Assembly (NCBI RefSeq): GCF_002846335.1
Contig: NZ_PJMQ01000001.1
Coordinates: 682,001 to 746,000 of the forward strand
Direction: 5' to 3'
Origin: Janthinobacterium sp. 61
GTDB taxonomy: Bacteria > Pseudomonadota > Gammaproteobacteria > Burkholderiales > Burkholderiaceae_D
DNA length: 64,000 nucleotides
The stretch's first letter is position 1, and each line of letters opens with the position of its first letter. The translations under genes and the position numbers were made by a program. The notes under the pieces are model-generated. The model ran no database searches. It was not told where the DNA came from and saw only the letters and a program-made list of their open reading frames with translations. Below, piece after piece: positions 1 to 8,659 of this stretch.

Positions 1-1
1 G

Positions 2-391
2 TTTGCCGTGCATGCCTTGGCCGCCAGCTTGAATGTGCGCGACGCGGTGGCGCGCATGCTGGAAGAAGCCGTGCTGCTGTACACGCGCAGCGGCCAGCCG
101 CAAGGCTGCATGGTGGTCACGGCCGCCACGAATACGAGTGCGGAAAACGCCGGCATCGCCGACTGGCTGGCGCAACACCGCCGCGCGCGCACGCAAGCCG
201 TCATCGAGCGCTTGCGCGCGGCGCAGCTGGCGGGAGAATTAAAAAAGGAAGCGGATGTGCAGGCGCTGGGCGACTACTATGCAGCCTTGCTGCACGGCCT
301 GTCGGTGCAGGCGCGCGACGGCATTCCCGCCGAACGGCTGCTGGCGCTGATTCAGCCTGCCATGGCGCCGCTGGCGCTGGCTATGATGTAA
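2..391 (+). CDS. TetR-family transcriptional regulator, C-terminal part (truncated by window edge)
   Basis: The frame enters from the left edge, so the N-terminal DNA-binding helix-turn-helix is outside the window. The 129 visible residues are all-helical, with a segment matching the TetR ligand-binding fold: a helix ending ADWLAQHRRAR, then a helix with VIERLRAAQLAGEL, then DVQALGDYYAALLHGLSVQARDG, which is the usual C-terminal dimerisation signature of AcrR/TetR proteins. The stop is at 389-391. The target genes cannot be told from what is visible; the next gene runs convergently and is unrelated. The family call is fairly safe, the specificity unknown. Confidence 0.75.
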   Translation, partial: FAVHALAASLNVRDAVARMLEEAVLLYTRSGQPQGCMVVTAATNTSAENAGIADWLAQHRRARTQAVIERLRAAQLAGELKKEADVQALGDYYAALLHGLSVQARDGIPAERLLALIQPAMAPLALAMM

Positions 392-404
392 ATAGTCACA
401 GGGT

Positions 405-776
405 TCAGGTTTTGACGTCGATCAGGCTACCCAGGGCCTGGTCGGCTGCCTTGACGACATTGGCCGACAGGTTGAAACCTGCCTTGTAGACCAGGTTATC
501 CGTCAGTTCAGAAGCGAGGCCCACGCCGTTCGGCCGGCTTTCAGCCGTCTTGGCCGCAGTCGCATTGGCGCCGCTGACGCTTTCGCCGGCGGCCAGCTTG
601 CGCCCTTCGACGGAGAGGGTGACGCCCGTGCCGGCCGGGCTGGCTTCCTGGAAGTTGGCCGACTGTGGCTGGAAGCCCGGCGTATTCGCATTGGCGATAT
701 TGTTGGCGGCCACATCCAGCGCGCGCTGGTTGGCGGTCAGCCCCGAGGTGCCGGTGGTGAGGGCGGATATGGACAT
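405..776 (-). CDS. Solitary mini flagellar basal-body rod-like protein
   Basis: A 123-residue protein. The N-terminus carries the flagellar rod/hook signature (residues about 1-35, with ALDVAANNIANANTPGF). The C-terminus (LVYKAGFNLSANVVKAADQ and following) resembles the C-terminal helix of FlgC/FlgE/FlgG. The two helices that pair in rod and hook proteins are joined by only about 55 residues, against 134-260 or more residues in true rod proteins. The start at 776 is chosen over an ATG 21 bases upstream because GAAGGAGC lies at ideal spacing before it. No other flagellar gene is nearby. It may be an axial accessory or a relic; the family is clear and the role unknown. Confidence 0.75.
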   Translation of the reverse strand: MSISALTTGTSGLTANQRALDVAANNIANANTPGFQPQSANFQEASPAGTGVTLSVEGRKLAAGESVSGANATAAKTAESRPNGVGLASELTDNLVYKAGFNLSANVVKAADQALGSLIDVKT

Positions 777-1226
777 GGCAGCTCCTTCAGAATGCACCTA
801 GTTTACTCCTGCCAGCGGGAAAAGTGTGGTGGTGCAAGGCAACAATTTTTCCTGGCGGTACTTGCCGGAAAAGGAGGTGCATGAGGTGATTTTTCATATT
901 CTCCTGTGGCATTTCACTGCCTGGAGTGGCACGGTAGTCTTCCGCCGAGTCCGCCACTTCCTGCCTGTATCGTTTCATGCTCCGGAGGTGTGCTGCTCAA
1001 CTTGTGTCGGCCAGCGGCGCAGCAGCATGCCGTGCCAGCTGTATTCGGTCGATGAAAGCGTTGCTTGGCCAGGCGCCAGCACCTGCGCGAGTACCGCCGC
1101 CGATGCGCAATAGGTGCACCGCGCACGATAGTTGTCGCCGAAACGGGGGATGGGCGAATATACTAGGCGAAAAGGGAGGCGTAGCGCTTCCCGTCCGCCC
1201 TTATCATCCAGCGAGAATTCACCCTT
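777..1226. other. Intergenic stretch without a supported gene
   Basis: About 450 bases between two divergent genes. Short ORFs exist on both strands but none has both coding-like codon use and a ribosome site. A TATACT hexamer at 1159-1164 could be the -10 of the downstream NYN gene, but no -35 sits at 16-18 bases. I see no repeat, tRNA or clear terminator. Confidence 0.5.
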
Positions 1227-2726
1227 ATGGCGTCATCCCCAGAAAACCTCAGCATGGCCGTGTTTTGCGACTTCGAGAACGTCGCGCTCGGCGTGCGAGA
1301 TGCAAATTACGAAAAATTCGATATCAAGCCCATCCTTGAACGCTTGCTGCTCAAGGGCAGCATCGTTGTCAAGAAGGCATATTGCGATTGGGACCGTTAT
1401 AAAAGTTTCAAGGGCACCATGCATGAGGCGAACTTCGAACTGATCGAAATTCCCCACGTGCGCCAGTCCGGCAAGAATTCGGCCGACATCCGCCTGGTGG
1501 TCGATGCCCTGGACCTGTGCTATACCAAGGCTCACGTGAACACCTTCGTCATCATCAGCGGCGATTCCGACTTTTCCCCGCTGGTGTCGAAGCTGCGCGA
1601 GAACGCCAAGCAGGTGATCGGCGTGGGCGTCAAGCAATCGACCTCCGACCTGCTGGTGGCCAACTGCGATGAATTCATTTTCTACGACGACCTGGTACGC
1701 GAGAGCCGCCGCACGGCCGCCAAGCGCGACGCGCGCGAAAGCCCGGCTGCGGCCACCAAGCGCTCGCCCGACGAAGAAGTGCGCCGCAAGGAAAAATACG
1801 AGTCGCGCAAGACGGAAGCGATCGAGATGGCCGTCGAAACTTTCGACGCGCTGGTGTCGGAGCGCGGCGACAGCGGCAAGATCTGGGCCTCGATGCTGAA
1901 AGAAGCGATCAAGCGCCGCAAGCCGGACTTCAGCGAGTCCTACTACGGTTTCCGCACCTTCGGCAACCTGCTGGAAGAAGCGCAGGCGCGCGGCTTGCTG
2001 GAATTTGGCCGCGATGAAAAATCGGGCGCCTATGTCTACCGCAGCAGCGGCCTGGTGGCCGTGCCGGCCGCCGTGAACGCGGATGCAGCCGGCGAGGCAA
2101 GCGGCAATGGCGAGACCGACGTGACGGCGGAAGAGGGCAATCATCGCGAAGGCGGCAATCGCCGCGATTCGCGCCGCAATGGCCGTGGCGGCCGCAAGCA
2201 GAACGAGCATCGCCGCGGCGAAGCGCCACAGGCCTTCGTGCCGGTGGCCGACGCCGAAGCAGTCGTCGTCGAGCAGTATGCGCCGACGCCGCAGCCGGAA
2301 GTGCAGCACGAGGTAGCCGAAGCGGTGGCCGAGGTGGTGGCCGAAGAAGGCAACGCCAAGCGCGGTTCGCGCCGCAATGGCCGTGGTGGCCGCAAGAATA
2401 GCGATGGCGCCCGTGAAGCGCGCGCCGAAGCGGTCGAGGTGGCGTCGGTGGAAGCCATGCCTGCGCCAGTGCCTGAACCTGTAGCCGAAGTGATCGTGGA
2501 AGCCGTCGCCGAAGCGAAGACTAAGGCCAAGCCGCGCACGCCGGCGCGCAAGACCGCAGCAGCCAAAAAGCCGGCCAAGAAGGCGGTCGACGTCGAGGTG
2601 GAAGCGGTGCCTGTCGTTGAAGCGGCGCCGGCGGAAGCGGCCGTCGTGGCGGAAGACAAGCCGGCCAAGGCGCCGCGCAAGACGCCGGCACGCCGTCCCG
2701 CGCGCAAGAAGGCGGAAGCGGCTTGA
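1227..2726 (+). CDS. NYN-domain (LabA-like) putative ribonuclease with OST-HTH/LOTUS domain and basic RGG-rich tail
   Basis: A 499-residue protein in three parts. Residues about 8-160 form a NYN (PIN-like) nuclease domain with the acidic residues in place: D15 in FCDFEN, D87/D93 in SADIRLVVDALD, and D113/D115 in SGDSDF. Residues about 195-275 form an OST-HTH/LOTUS domain (KIWASMLKEAIKRRKPDF, then YGFRTFGNLLEEA). Residues about 285-499 are disordered, rich in Ala, Glu, Lys and Arg, with the box SRRNGRGGRK present twice. The tail is longer than in most family members and should bind nucleic acid or protein. NYN-LOTUS proteins are inferred RNA-processing or RNA-silencing factors; the target here is unknown. 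It stands alone, with a weak ribosome site. Confidence 0.85.
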   Translation: MASSPENLSMAVFCDFENVALGVRDANYEKFDIKPILERLLLKGSIVVKKAYCDWDRYKSFKGTMHEANFELIEIPHVRQSGKNSADIRLVVDALDLCYTKAHVNTFVIISGDSDFSPLVSKLRENAKQVIGVGVKQSTSDLLVANCDEFIFYDDLVRESRRTAAKRDARESPAAATKRSPDEEVRRKEKYESRKTEAIEMAVETFDALVSERGDSGKIWASMLKEAIKRRKPDFSESYYGFRTFGNLLEEAQARGLLEFGRDEKSGAYVYRSSGLVAVPAAVNADAAGEASGNGETDVTAEEGNHREGGNRRDSRRNGRGGRKQNEHRRGEAPQAFVPVADAEAVVVEQYAPTPQPEVQHEVAEAVAEVVAEEGNAKRGSRRNGRGGRKNSDGAREARAEAVEVASVEAMPAPVPEPVAEVIVEAVAEAKTKAKPRTPARKTAAAKKPAKKAVDVEVEAVPVVEAAPAEAAVVAEDKPAKAPRKTPARRPARKKAEAA

Positions 2727-2748
2727 TTGCAACCCCAAAGCAAGAACT

Positions 2749-2775
2749 GGGGTCAGACCCGGCGGGTCTGACCCC
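2749..2775. repeat. GGGGTCAGACCC / GGGTCTGACCCC palindrome, possible terminator
   Basis: Perfect 12-base inverted arms (2749-2760 and 2764-2775) around a GGC loop, 22 bases after the NYN stop. There is only a short T tract after it (AATTTTG). From memory this palindrome recurs in intergenic DNA of Oxalobacteraceae. It could stop transcription or simply be a dispersed repeat. Confidence 0.7.
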
Positions 2776-2812
2776 GGAATTTTGCTGCGTCTTGGCAAAG
2801 CGGCATTAGTCC

Positions 2813-3430
2813 ATGTACCACGGTGAACGGTTCAACAGCATTTCCCATACGGTGGGCGCCGCGCTGGCGGCCATCGGCGGCGTCATCCTGATCGTCGCGG
2901 CGGCCCGCACGGGCGACCCCTGGAAAATCGTCAGCTGCAGCGTGTATGCTGCCATGCTGCTGACCTTGTACCTCACTTCAACCCTGTATCACAGCGTGCG
3001 TGGCAAAGCCAAGGCCGTGCTGCAGCGGCTCGACCACTGCGCCATCTACCTGCTCATCGCGGGAACCTACACGCCCTTCATGCTGGTGACCCTGCGCGGC
3101 CCGTGGGGCTGGTCGCTGTTTGGCGTCGTGTGGGGCCTGGCCCTGCTTGGCATCGTGCAGGAATATATGTACGCGAAAGGCGCGCGCATCCTGTCGCTGG
3201 TAATTTACGTGGCCATGGGCTGGCTGGTCGTCATCGGCATCAAGCCGCTGCTGGCGGCGCTCGAATGGAACGGCTTCCTGTGGCTGGTGGCAGGCGGGCT
3301 GTGCTACACGGGCGGCATCGTTTTCTACGCCACCGATCACAAGCTGCGCCATGGGCACGGCATCTGGCACCTGTTCGTGCTGGCCGGCAGTAGCTGTCAC
3401 TTTATCGCCATTTTGTTCTACGTTGCCTGA
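2813..3430 (+). CDS. Hemolysin III family (YqfA/TrhA-like) membrane protein
   Basis: A 205-residue polytopic membrane protein with about seven hydrophobic helices, full length for the family. Family motifs are visible: the N-terminal ERFNSISHTVGAALA, then LYLTSTLYHS, then RLDHCAIYLLIAGTYTPF, and the C-terminal HLFVLAGSSCHFIAILFYV. The Ser, Asp and His residues in these motifs are the conserved polar residues of the wider CREST/PAQR superfamily, where they bind a metal. The Bacillus namesake is haemolytic, but most homologues such as E. coli YqfA (TrhA) are not virulence factors; a role in membrane fluidity or signalling has been suggested. The start is the only ATG at the conserved N-terminus; no clear ribosome site precedes it. 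Confidence 0.88.
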   Translation: MYHGERFNSISHTVGAALAAIGGVILIVAAARTGDPWKIVSCSVYAAMLLTLYLTSTLYHSVRGKAKAVLQRLDHCAIYLLIAGTYTPFMLVTLRGPWGWSLFGVVWGLALLGIVQEYMYAKGARILSLVIYVAMGWLVVIGIKPLLAALEWNGFLWLVAGGLCYTGGIVFYATDHKLRHGHGIWHLFVLAGSSCHFIAILFYVA

Positions 3431-3510
3431 CGTTGCCTGTTGCCATCACTGTTGCTGTGATTCCTTTATAATGGCGCCATATGTGAAACACAGGCAATAA
3501 TAAGGCAGCA

Positions 3511-4392
3511 ATGGATATCAATTCGGACGACTTGAAAATCTTCGTCACCGTCATCGACAGCGGCACCCTGAGCGCGGCCGCCGTGCATCTGGGACAAACC
3601 ACCTCGGGGGTCAGCCGCGCCCTGTCGCGCCTGGAAGACAAGTTGGCCACCTCGCTGCTGACGCGCACCACGCGGCGCATGGAGCTGACGGAAGAAGGGC
3701 AGTTGTTCCTGGACAAGGCGCGCGCCATCCTCGCCTCGATGGAAGATGTGGAGGAGTCGATCCGCATCCGCCGCCAGAAGCCGGCCGGGCGCTTGTCCGT
3801 GGATGCCGCCTCGCCCTTCATGCTGCATTGCGTGGTGCCCCATGTGGCCGAGTTTCGCGCCATGTACCCGGACATCCGCCTGGAGCTGACCAGCAACGAC
3901 CAGATCGCCGACCTGCTCGAGCACCGTACCGATATCGCCATCCGCATCGGCGCCCTGGTCGACTCGACCCTGCATGCGCGCCCGCTCAGTGCCAGCCCGC
4001 TGCACGTGCTGGCCACGCCCGCCTACCTGGCGCGCCACGGCGTGCCAGAAACGCCGGAAGCGCTGTCCGGCCATGCGTTGCTGGGTTTTGCGCAATATGA
4101 ACTGGGCAATCACTGGCCGCTGCGCCACGACGACGGCAACAGCCTGCAGATCGTGCCCGCGCTGGCGGCCTCCAGCGGAGAGACCCTGCGCCAGCTGGCG
4201 CTGCATGACCAGGGCATCGTCTGCCTGTCCGACTTCATGACGAAGGACGACATCGCTGCCGGCCGCCTGGTGCAGGTGCTGCAGCCGTTCTATACGGGCT
4301 ACCGCCAGCAGATCCACGCCGTGTATTACCGCAACACGCAGCTGGCGCAGCGCATCAGCTGCTTCCTCGAATTTTTGCAGCACAAGCTGTAG
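3511..4392 (+). CDS. LysR-family transcriptional regulator
   Basis: A 293-residue protein, normal for the family. Residues about 3-60 form the winged helix-turn-helix (LKIFVTVIDSGTLSAAAVHL, then TTSGVSRALSRLEDKLATSL). Residues about 88-290 form the periplasmic-binding-protein-like effector domain, opening with AGRLSVDAA and containing LLEHRTDIAIRIG, a pattern of the CrgA/DmlR subgroup. A TATAAT hexamer at 3467-3472 probably serves it, but no good -35 lies at the right distance. LysR genes usually regulate a divergent neighbour; here the upstream gene reads the same way, so the target is not evident. Confidence 0.92.
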   Translation: MDINSDDLKIFVTVIDSGTLSAAAVHLGQTTSGVSRALSRLEDKLATSLLTRTTRRMELTEEGQLFLDKARAILASMEDVEESIRIRRQKPAGRLSVDAASPFMLHCVVPHVAEFRAMYPDIRLELTSNDQIADLLEHRTDIAIRIGALVDSTLHARPLSASPLHVLATPAYLARHGVPETPEALSGHALLGFAQYELGNHWPLRHDDGNSLQIVPALAASSGETLRQLALHDQGIVCLSDFMTKDDIAAGRLVQVLQPFYTGYRQQIHAVYYRNTQLAQRISCFLEFLQHKL

Positions 4393-4409
4393 GCATGATG
4401 GAGCGAGGC

Positions 4410-4643
4410 ATGCAATGTCCGACTTGCGGCGAGTATGGCGACCTGCTGCACGCAACGGTCAAGAAAACGGGGCAGGCGGTGATCGTTTGCACAGAGTGCG
4501 ATTTGCTGTGGGCGCATCCACAACAGGATATCGATCTGGCCCGTGCATCAGATGTGGAGTTGTTTTTGGCGCAAGCGGGTCTCGAACCCGATTGGCAAGA
4601 GCTGCAATTGGGTGCCAGGGTGCCGCCGCCCCCTAGTGCATGA
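4410..4643 (+). CDS. Small zinc-ribbon-like protein
   Basis: A 77-residue protein with two Cys pairs, CPTCG near the N-terminus and CTEC about 25 residues on, the spacing of a small zinc ribbon. A hydrophilic tail ends in VPPPPSA. The start at 4410 is favoured over the ATG at 4395 because GGAG (4400-4403) and GAGG (4405-4408) lie just before it; the upstream ATG has no ribosome site. It starts 17 bases after the LysR stop, so the two may be cotranscribed, and its end overlaps the convergent GGDEF-EAL gene by 11 bases. The function is unknown. Confidence 0.6.
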   Translation: MQCPTCGEYGDLLHATVKKTGQAVIVCTECDLLWAHPQQDIDLARASDVELFLAQAGLEPDWQELQLGARVPPPPSA

Positions 4644-7512
4644 CGTGCGTTTCTTCCGCCCGCAGCAGAGCTTCGACTTCGTGCGCCGGCAGCGGGTGGC
4701 TGAAGTAATAGCCTTGCGCTTCGTCGCAGCCGTGCTGGCGCAGGTAATCGAGCTGCGCAGCCGTTTCCACGCCTTCGGCTACCACGCGCAACTTTAAATT
4801 GTGCGCCAGGGCGATGATGGAGACGACGATGGCAGCATCGTCCGCGTCGCGCGCCACGTCACCGACGAAACTGCGGTCGATCTTCAGCACGTCGATGGGG
4901 AAGGTGCGCAGGTAGGCGAAGCTGGAATAGCCGGTGCCGAAGTCGTCGATCGACAGCTGCACCCCCAGCGCCTTCATGTCGTGCAGCTGGCTGACGGCCA
5001 GCGCCACGTCGTGCATGAACAGGCTTTCCGTCAGTTCCAGTTCCAGGCAGGCGGGCGGCAGGCCCGTTGCAAGCAGCACTTCGGAGATCGAGGCGACCAG
5101 GTTCGGCTCGTTGAACTGGCGTGCCGACAGGTTGACGGCCAGACGCAGCTTGTCCAGTCCCGCCGCGTGCCAGCTTTTCACCTGCGCGCAGGCCTGGCGC
5201 ATGACCCAGGCACCGATCGGCACGATCAGGCCCGTATCCTCTGCCAGCGCGATGAAGCGCTGCGGCGCCACCATGCCCAGGTCCGGGTGCTGCCAGCGCA
5301 GCAGCGCTTCCACGCCGACAATGCGTCCGCTGGCCAGGTCCACTTGCGGCTGGTAATACAGCACGAACTGCTCGCGCTCCAGCGCGTTGCGCAGCGCCGT
5401 CTCGATGCGCAGGCGCTCCAGGGTGGCCTGGTTCATGGCCGTCGTGTAGAACTTGATGTTGTTGCGGCCCTGTTTCTTGGCGCAGTACATGGCGATGTCG
5501 GCTTGCTCGATCAGGTTCTGCGTCTCGCCATTCAAGGTCACGTCGCCCGGGGCGTCGTAGCGCGACATGTCGTAGACGGCCACGCCGATGCTGCAGGTGA
5601 CGAAAAATTCCTTCCCATCTAACAATACCGGCTGCGCCACGGCATCCATCACGCGCTGCACGATGGCGCCGCTGAGCACTTCGTCGGCCTGTTCGCACAG
5701 GATGGCGACGAATTCATCGCCCGACAGGCGCGCCACCGTATCGCTTTCGCGCAGGCTGGCCTGCAAGCGCGTGGCGATGGTTTTCAGCAGCAGGTCGCCG
5801 GCCTTGTGACCGAGGCTGTCATTGACGAACTTGAAACGGTCGAGGTCGATCAACAGTACCCACAATGCGCGGTTCTTGCGGCGCGACAGGGCCATCGCCT
5901 GGGCCAGGCGGTCGCGCAGCAGGGCGCGGTTGGGCAAGCCCGTCAGCACGTCGTGGTGGGCGATGTGCTGGATTTGCTGTTCGACCAGCTTGCGTTCCGT
6001 GATTTCGGACCCCGTACCCCGGTAGCCGCGAAATTCGCCCAGTTCGTTGAACAGCGGTTCGCCATTGATGCTGAACCAGCGCAACTGGCCATCGCGGTCT
6101 TTCATCGCATATTCGAGGTTGGAAAAGGGCAGGTGCGCTTCCAGATTGGCGATATGCTGCTTGCCCCAGCGCGAGTTGCGCATCTCCGGGTTGTTTTCCC
6201 AGCGCGTCATGCCGATGAAGCGTTCCAGCGGCATGTTCGACTTGTCCGTGAAACCGCTGGTGATGTGGGTGAAGCAGAAGTTGGCATCCTGTTCCCAGTA
6301 CCAGTCCGAGGACAGGGCCAGCAGGCGGCGGAAGCGCTTTTCGCTTTCCTGCAAGGCGCGCTCCGTGCGCTGGCGCGCCCGCACGTCGGCGCTGAGCAGT
6401 TCATTGCTGCGCTTGAGGTCGGCCGTGCGCTGTTCCACCAGCAGCTGTACGCGGCGCGAGCGCTGCGTCAGTGTCTGCACGAAGGCCGCCGTCAGCACGC
6501 TGAACAGCAAACCCGTGATCAGGGTGAGCAATGAGCCCAGGTGGTCGGCCAGGAAGGGGCGCGGAAGGGCCACCACGCGCACATGCCAAGGCCGGCCGGC
6601 GGAGGAAAAGGCCCGGTCATAATGGCTGTGATAGGCAAATTGCAGCCAGCGTGGCAGCGACTTCCAGGCGTCGCCCGCTTCGTTGGCAGGCGCCTGGCCA
6701 TGCCGGAAGATCAGCTGGTGCGGATCGGCGCCGGCGTCGGCGTAAACGCTGAGTTCGAGCTGCGGGTCGCCCAGCAGGTCGGCGCCGGCGAGGATCTTCT
6801 GCACCAGTTCCCCGGCGCGGACGACGACCGCGGTATCGCCGATCAGCGCCGCGCGCCGCTGCTGCACCGTTTGCAAGGGCACGCCGTGGCGGTACACGGG
6901 GCGCAGGATGACGAAACCCTGCTGCGGTCCCTGCGCCAGGGCCAGCAGGCCAGTGGCAGTGGTCTGGCCGCTGATGATGGCCTGCTCCAGCGCGCCGGCC
7001 AGCAAGCCGTCAGGGCGCACGTTCAGGCCGAAGGCGGGACGGTTGCCCTGCAGTGGTTCGAGATAGTCCACCACCAGGTAGCTGGCGCGCTTCGTGGCGG
7101 GCACGATGACGCCATCGCGCATTTCCGTCATGGCGTAATCGGGGGTGATGCGTCGCAGCTCGGCCTCGAAGGCCGCGCGCTGGGCATGCGGCACGATGCG
7201 GTGGAAGTTGAAAGCCTGGATGAAAGGGTGGCGCTGCAGCAGCGGCGTGGTGAAGGCGTGGAACTGCTCGCGTGAGACGGGCACGACGGCGGCAAACAGC
7301 TGGTTCGTCGTGGTCAGTACCTCGACCGCGTCATCGAGTCCCTGCTCGATGGCGGCCACGCGCGCGCCGGCGCGCTGCTGCAAGCTCAGGCTCATCTTGT
7401 CGTATTCGAGCTGGCTGATGGCGGCGAACAGCATGGCGGTGATGCCGACGCCGCTGGCAAAGGTCAGCGCAGCCGCGGCAGAAATCGACAATGGCAGGCG
7501 GCCACGCAGCAT
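4633..7512 (-). CDS. CHASE-PAS-GGDEF-EAL c-di-GMP turnover protein
   Basis: A 959-residue inner-membrane signalling protein. A first membrane helix (about 10-32) is followed by a periplasmic CHASE-type sensor (about 80-310) with LLQRHPFIQAFNFHRIVP, and a second helix (about 327-347). Then come a short coiled linker, a PAS domain (about 392-508), GGDEF (about 515-690) and EAL (about 700-950). The diguanylate cyclase motif is SGDEF at 597-601; Ser at the first position occurs in active enzymes and the metal/catalytic D and E are present. The phosphodiesterase motif EAL is at 735-737 and DDFGTGYSS is intact. Both activities may exist. AGGA precedes the start at good spacing. The ligand is unknown. 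Confidence 0.93.
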   Translation of the reverse strand: MLRGRLPLSISAAAALTFASGVGITAMLFAAISQLEYDKMSLSLQQRAGARVAAIEQGLDDAVEVLTTTNQLFAAVVPVSREQFHAFTTPLLQRHPFIQAFNFHRIVPHAQRAAFEAELRRITPDYAMTEMRDGVIVPATKRASYLVVDYLEPLQGNRPAFGLNVRPDGLLAGALEQAIISGQTTATGLLALAQGPQQGFVILRPVYRHGVPLQTVQQRRAALIGDTAVVVRAGELVQKILAGADLLGDPQLELSVYADAGADPHQLIFRHGQAPANEAGDAWKSLPRWLQFAYHSHYDRAFSSAGRPWHVRVVALPRPFLADHLGSLLTLITGLLFSVLTAAFVQTLTQRSRRVQLLVEQRTADLKRSNELLSADVRARQRTERALQESEKRFRRLLALSSDWYWEQDANFCFTHITSGFTDKSNMPLERFIGMTRWENNPEMRNSRWGKQHIANLEAHLPFSNLEYAMKDRDGQLRWFSINGEPLFNELGEFRGYRGTGSEITERKLVEQQIQHIAHHDVLTGLPNRALLRDRLAQAMALSRRKNRALWVLLIDLDRFKFVNDSLGHKAGDLLLKTIATRLQASLRESDTVARLSGDEFVAILCEQADEVLSGAIVQRVMDAVAQPVLLDGKEFFVTCSIGVAVYDMSRYDAPGDVTLNGETQNLIEQADIAMYCAKKQGRNNIKFYTTAMNQATLERLRIETALRNALEREQFVLYYQPQVDLASGRIVGVEALLRWQHPDLGMVAPQRFIALAEDTGLIVPIGAWVMRQACAQVKSWHAAGLDKLRLAVNLSARQFNEPNLVASISEVLLATGLPPACLELELTESLFMHDVALAVSQLHDMKALGVQLSIDDFGTGYSSFAYLRTFPIDVLKIDRSFVGDVARDADDAAIVVSIIALAHNLKLRVVAEGVETAAQLDYLRQHGCDEAQGYYFSHPLPAHEVEALLRAEETHVMH

Positions 7513-7672
7513 GGTTTTTCCTATCTCACTTCATGGACACTTGAATTGGGCGGCGCCTGCCGGCCCCGCGCTGGCCGTAGTTTGTCATAAACCACATTCA
7601 TCATGCAGATTTTGCACCAAATTACTGCTAATAAGCAACAACATCCATGTCCATGGCGGGGGAAGACGGCAG

Positions 7673-8443
7673 TCAGTCTCTGCCCGCGCCTGACTGCCGG
7701 CGCATACGCCACAACTGCCATGCCGGCAGCCAGCGGTTCAGGAAAGCCATGCCGCACACCCGCCGCCAGCGCACCAGGCGCACGACGCGCAGTGCACGGC
7801 CCGCGCCTAGTTTGTCTGGCCTGGCGGCGAAGACGATGCGGTTATTGCCCGCGATGCCGTCGAAGTGGCAGACGGCGCCGCGGAAGGTGAGCATCAGGCG
7901 CGCGAGCATGGCGGGATAGTGTTCGTCATAACTGAACAGGTTTGCCACCAGCACGCCGCCGGGTAGCAGGGCGCGCAGGCAGTCCGCATAGAAGCGCGCG
8001 CTGCCCAGTGCGGGTGGCAGGCCCGTTTCATCATAGCCATCGAGCAGCAGTACGTCGGCGCAGCCCGGATGCTGGCGGATATAGCTGACGGCGTCCGTTT
8101 CGATGATATGCAGGCGCGCGTCGTCGGGCGGCAGCATGAACTGCTCGCGCAGGGCGATCACGTCGGCGCGCAATTCCAGCACGGTGATGCGCGCTTCGGG
8201 CAGGTGGCGGTGGCAGAATTTCAGCAGCGAACCGCCGCCCAGTCCCACCATCAGGATGTGCCGGGGACGCGGCACGAACAAGGTGAAGCACATCATGGCG
8301 CGCGCATAGCGCAGCAGCAGGTGGTCAGGGCGAGACAGCAGCATTTCGCTCTGGATCATGCCTGGCTGGAATTCCAGGCGGCGCCGGTCGCCGCAGGTAT
8401 GCACCTGGGGCGCGCGTACGGCAGGTAATTTGCTATCCGACAT
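7673..8443 (-). CDS. Spermidine-synthase-like (SpeE family) methyltransferase-fold protein
   Basis: A 256-residue protein with the Rossmann core of the polyamine synthase family: HILMVGLGGGSLLKFCHRHL (nucleotide loop), ITVLELRADVIALREQF (acidic residue after strand 2), DAVSYI, and DVLLLDGYDETGLPPAL in place of the aminopropyltransferase gate. The N-terminal beta domain is short. Such stand-alone proteins are usually annotated as spermidine synthase-like and their substrate is not established. The start at 8443 (MSDSKLP) is preferred to 8518, which adds a poorly conserved-looking stretch; neither has a strong ribosome site. The last 30 residues are Arg/Trp rich. Confidence 0.75.
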   Translation of the reverse strand: MSDSKLPAVRAPQVHTCGDRRRLEFQPGMIQSEMLLSRPDHLLLRYARAMMCFTLFVPRPRHILMVGLGGGSLLKFCHRHLPEARITVLELRADVIALREQFMLPPDDARLHIIETDAVSYIRQHPGCADVLLLDGYDETGLPPALGSARFYADCLRALLPGGVLVANLFSYDEHYPAMLARLMLTFRGAVCHFDGIAGNNRIVFAARPDKLGAGRALRVVRLVRWRRVCGMAFLNRWLPAWQLWRMRRQSGAGRD

Positions 8444-8659
8444 AGGACGACTTCGCTGAGTGGACTGGGGGAGATGCTTTGTTGCATTCAGAGAAATCTG
8501 ATAAGCTCCCGTGAGCATACCCGATTAATCCGCACCGAGCGTCCGTATATGGCAGAGGCGGGCTCGCCACTTGCCGTCCGACGTGCGGTGTGGCGCAGCG
8601 CAAGGCAGTCTACGGCACGCGGCGCCACGGCCGCGCAGTCGGGCACCATGGAGACAAGC

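Noticed and set aside
787..978. Minus-strand 63-residue ORF upstream of the mini rod protein
   Set aside because: The purine-rich stretch before the ATG sits too close to it, the second half has non-coding codon use, and no family pattern is visible.
3440..3472. Full sigma-70 promoter for the LysR gene
   Set aside because: TATAAT is present, but TTGCCA and TTGCTG lie 21 and 9 bases away, so no proper -35 exists.
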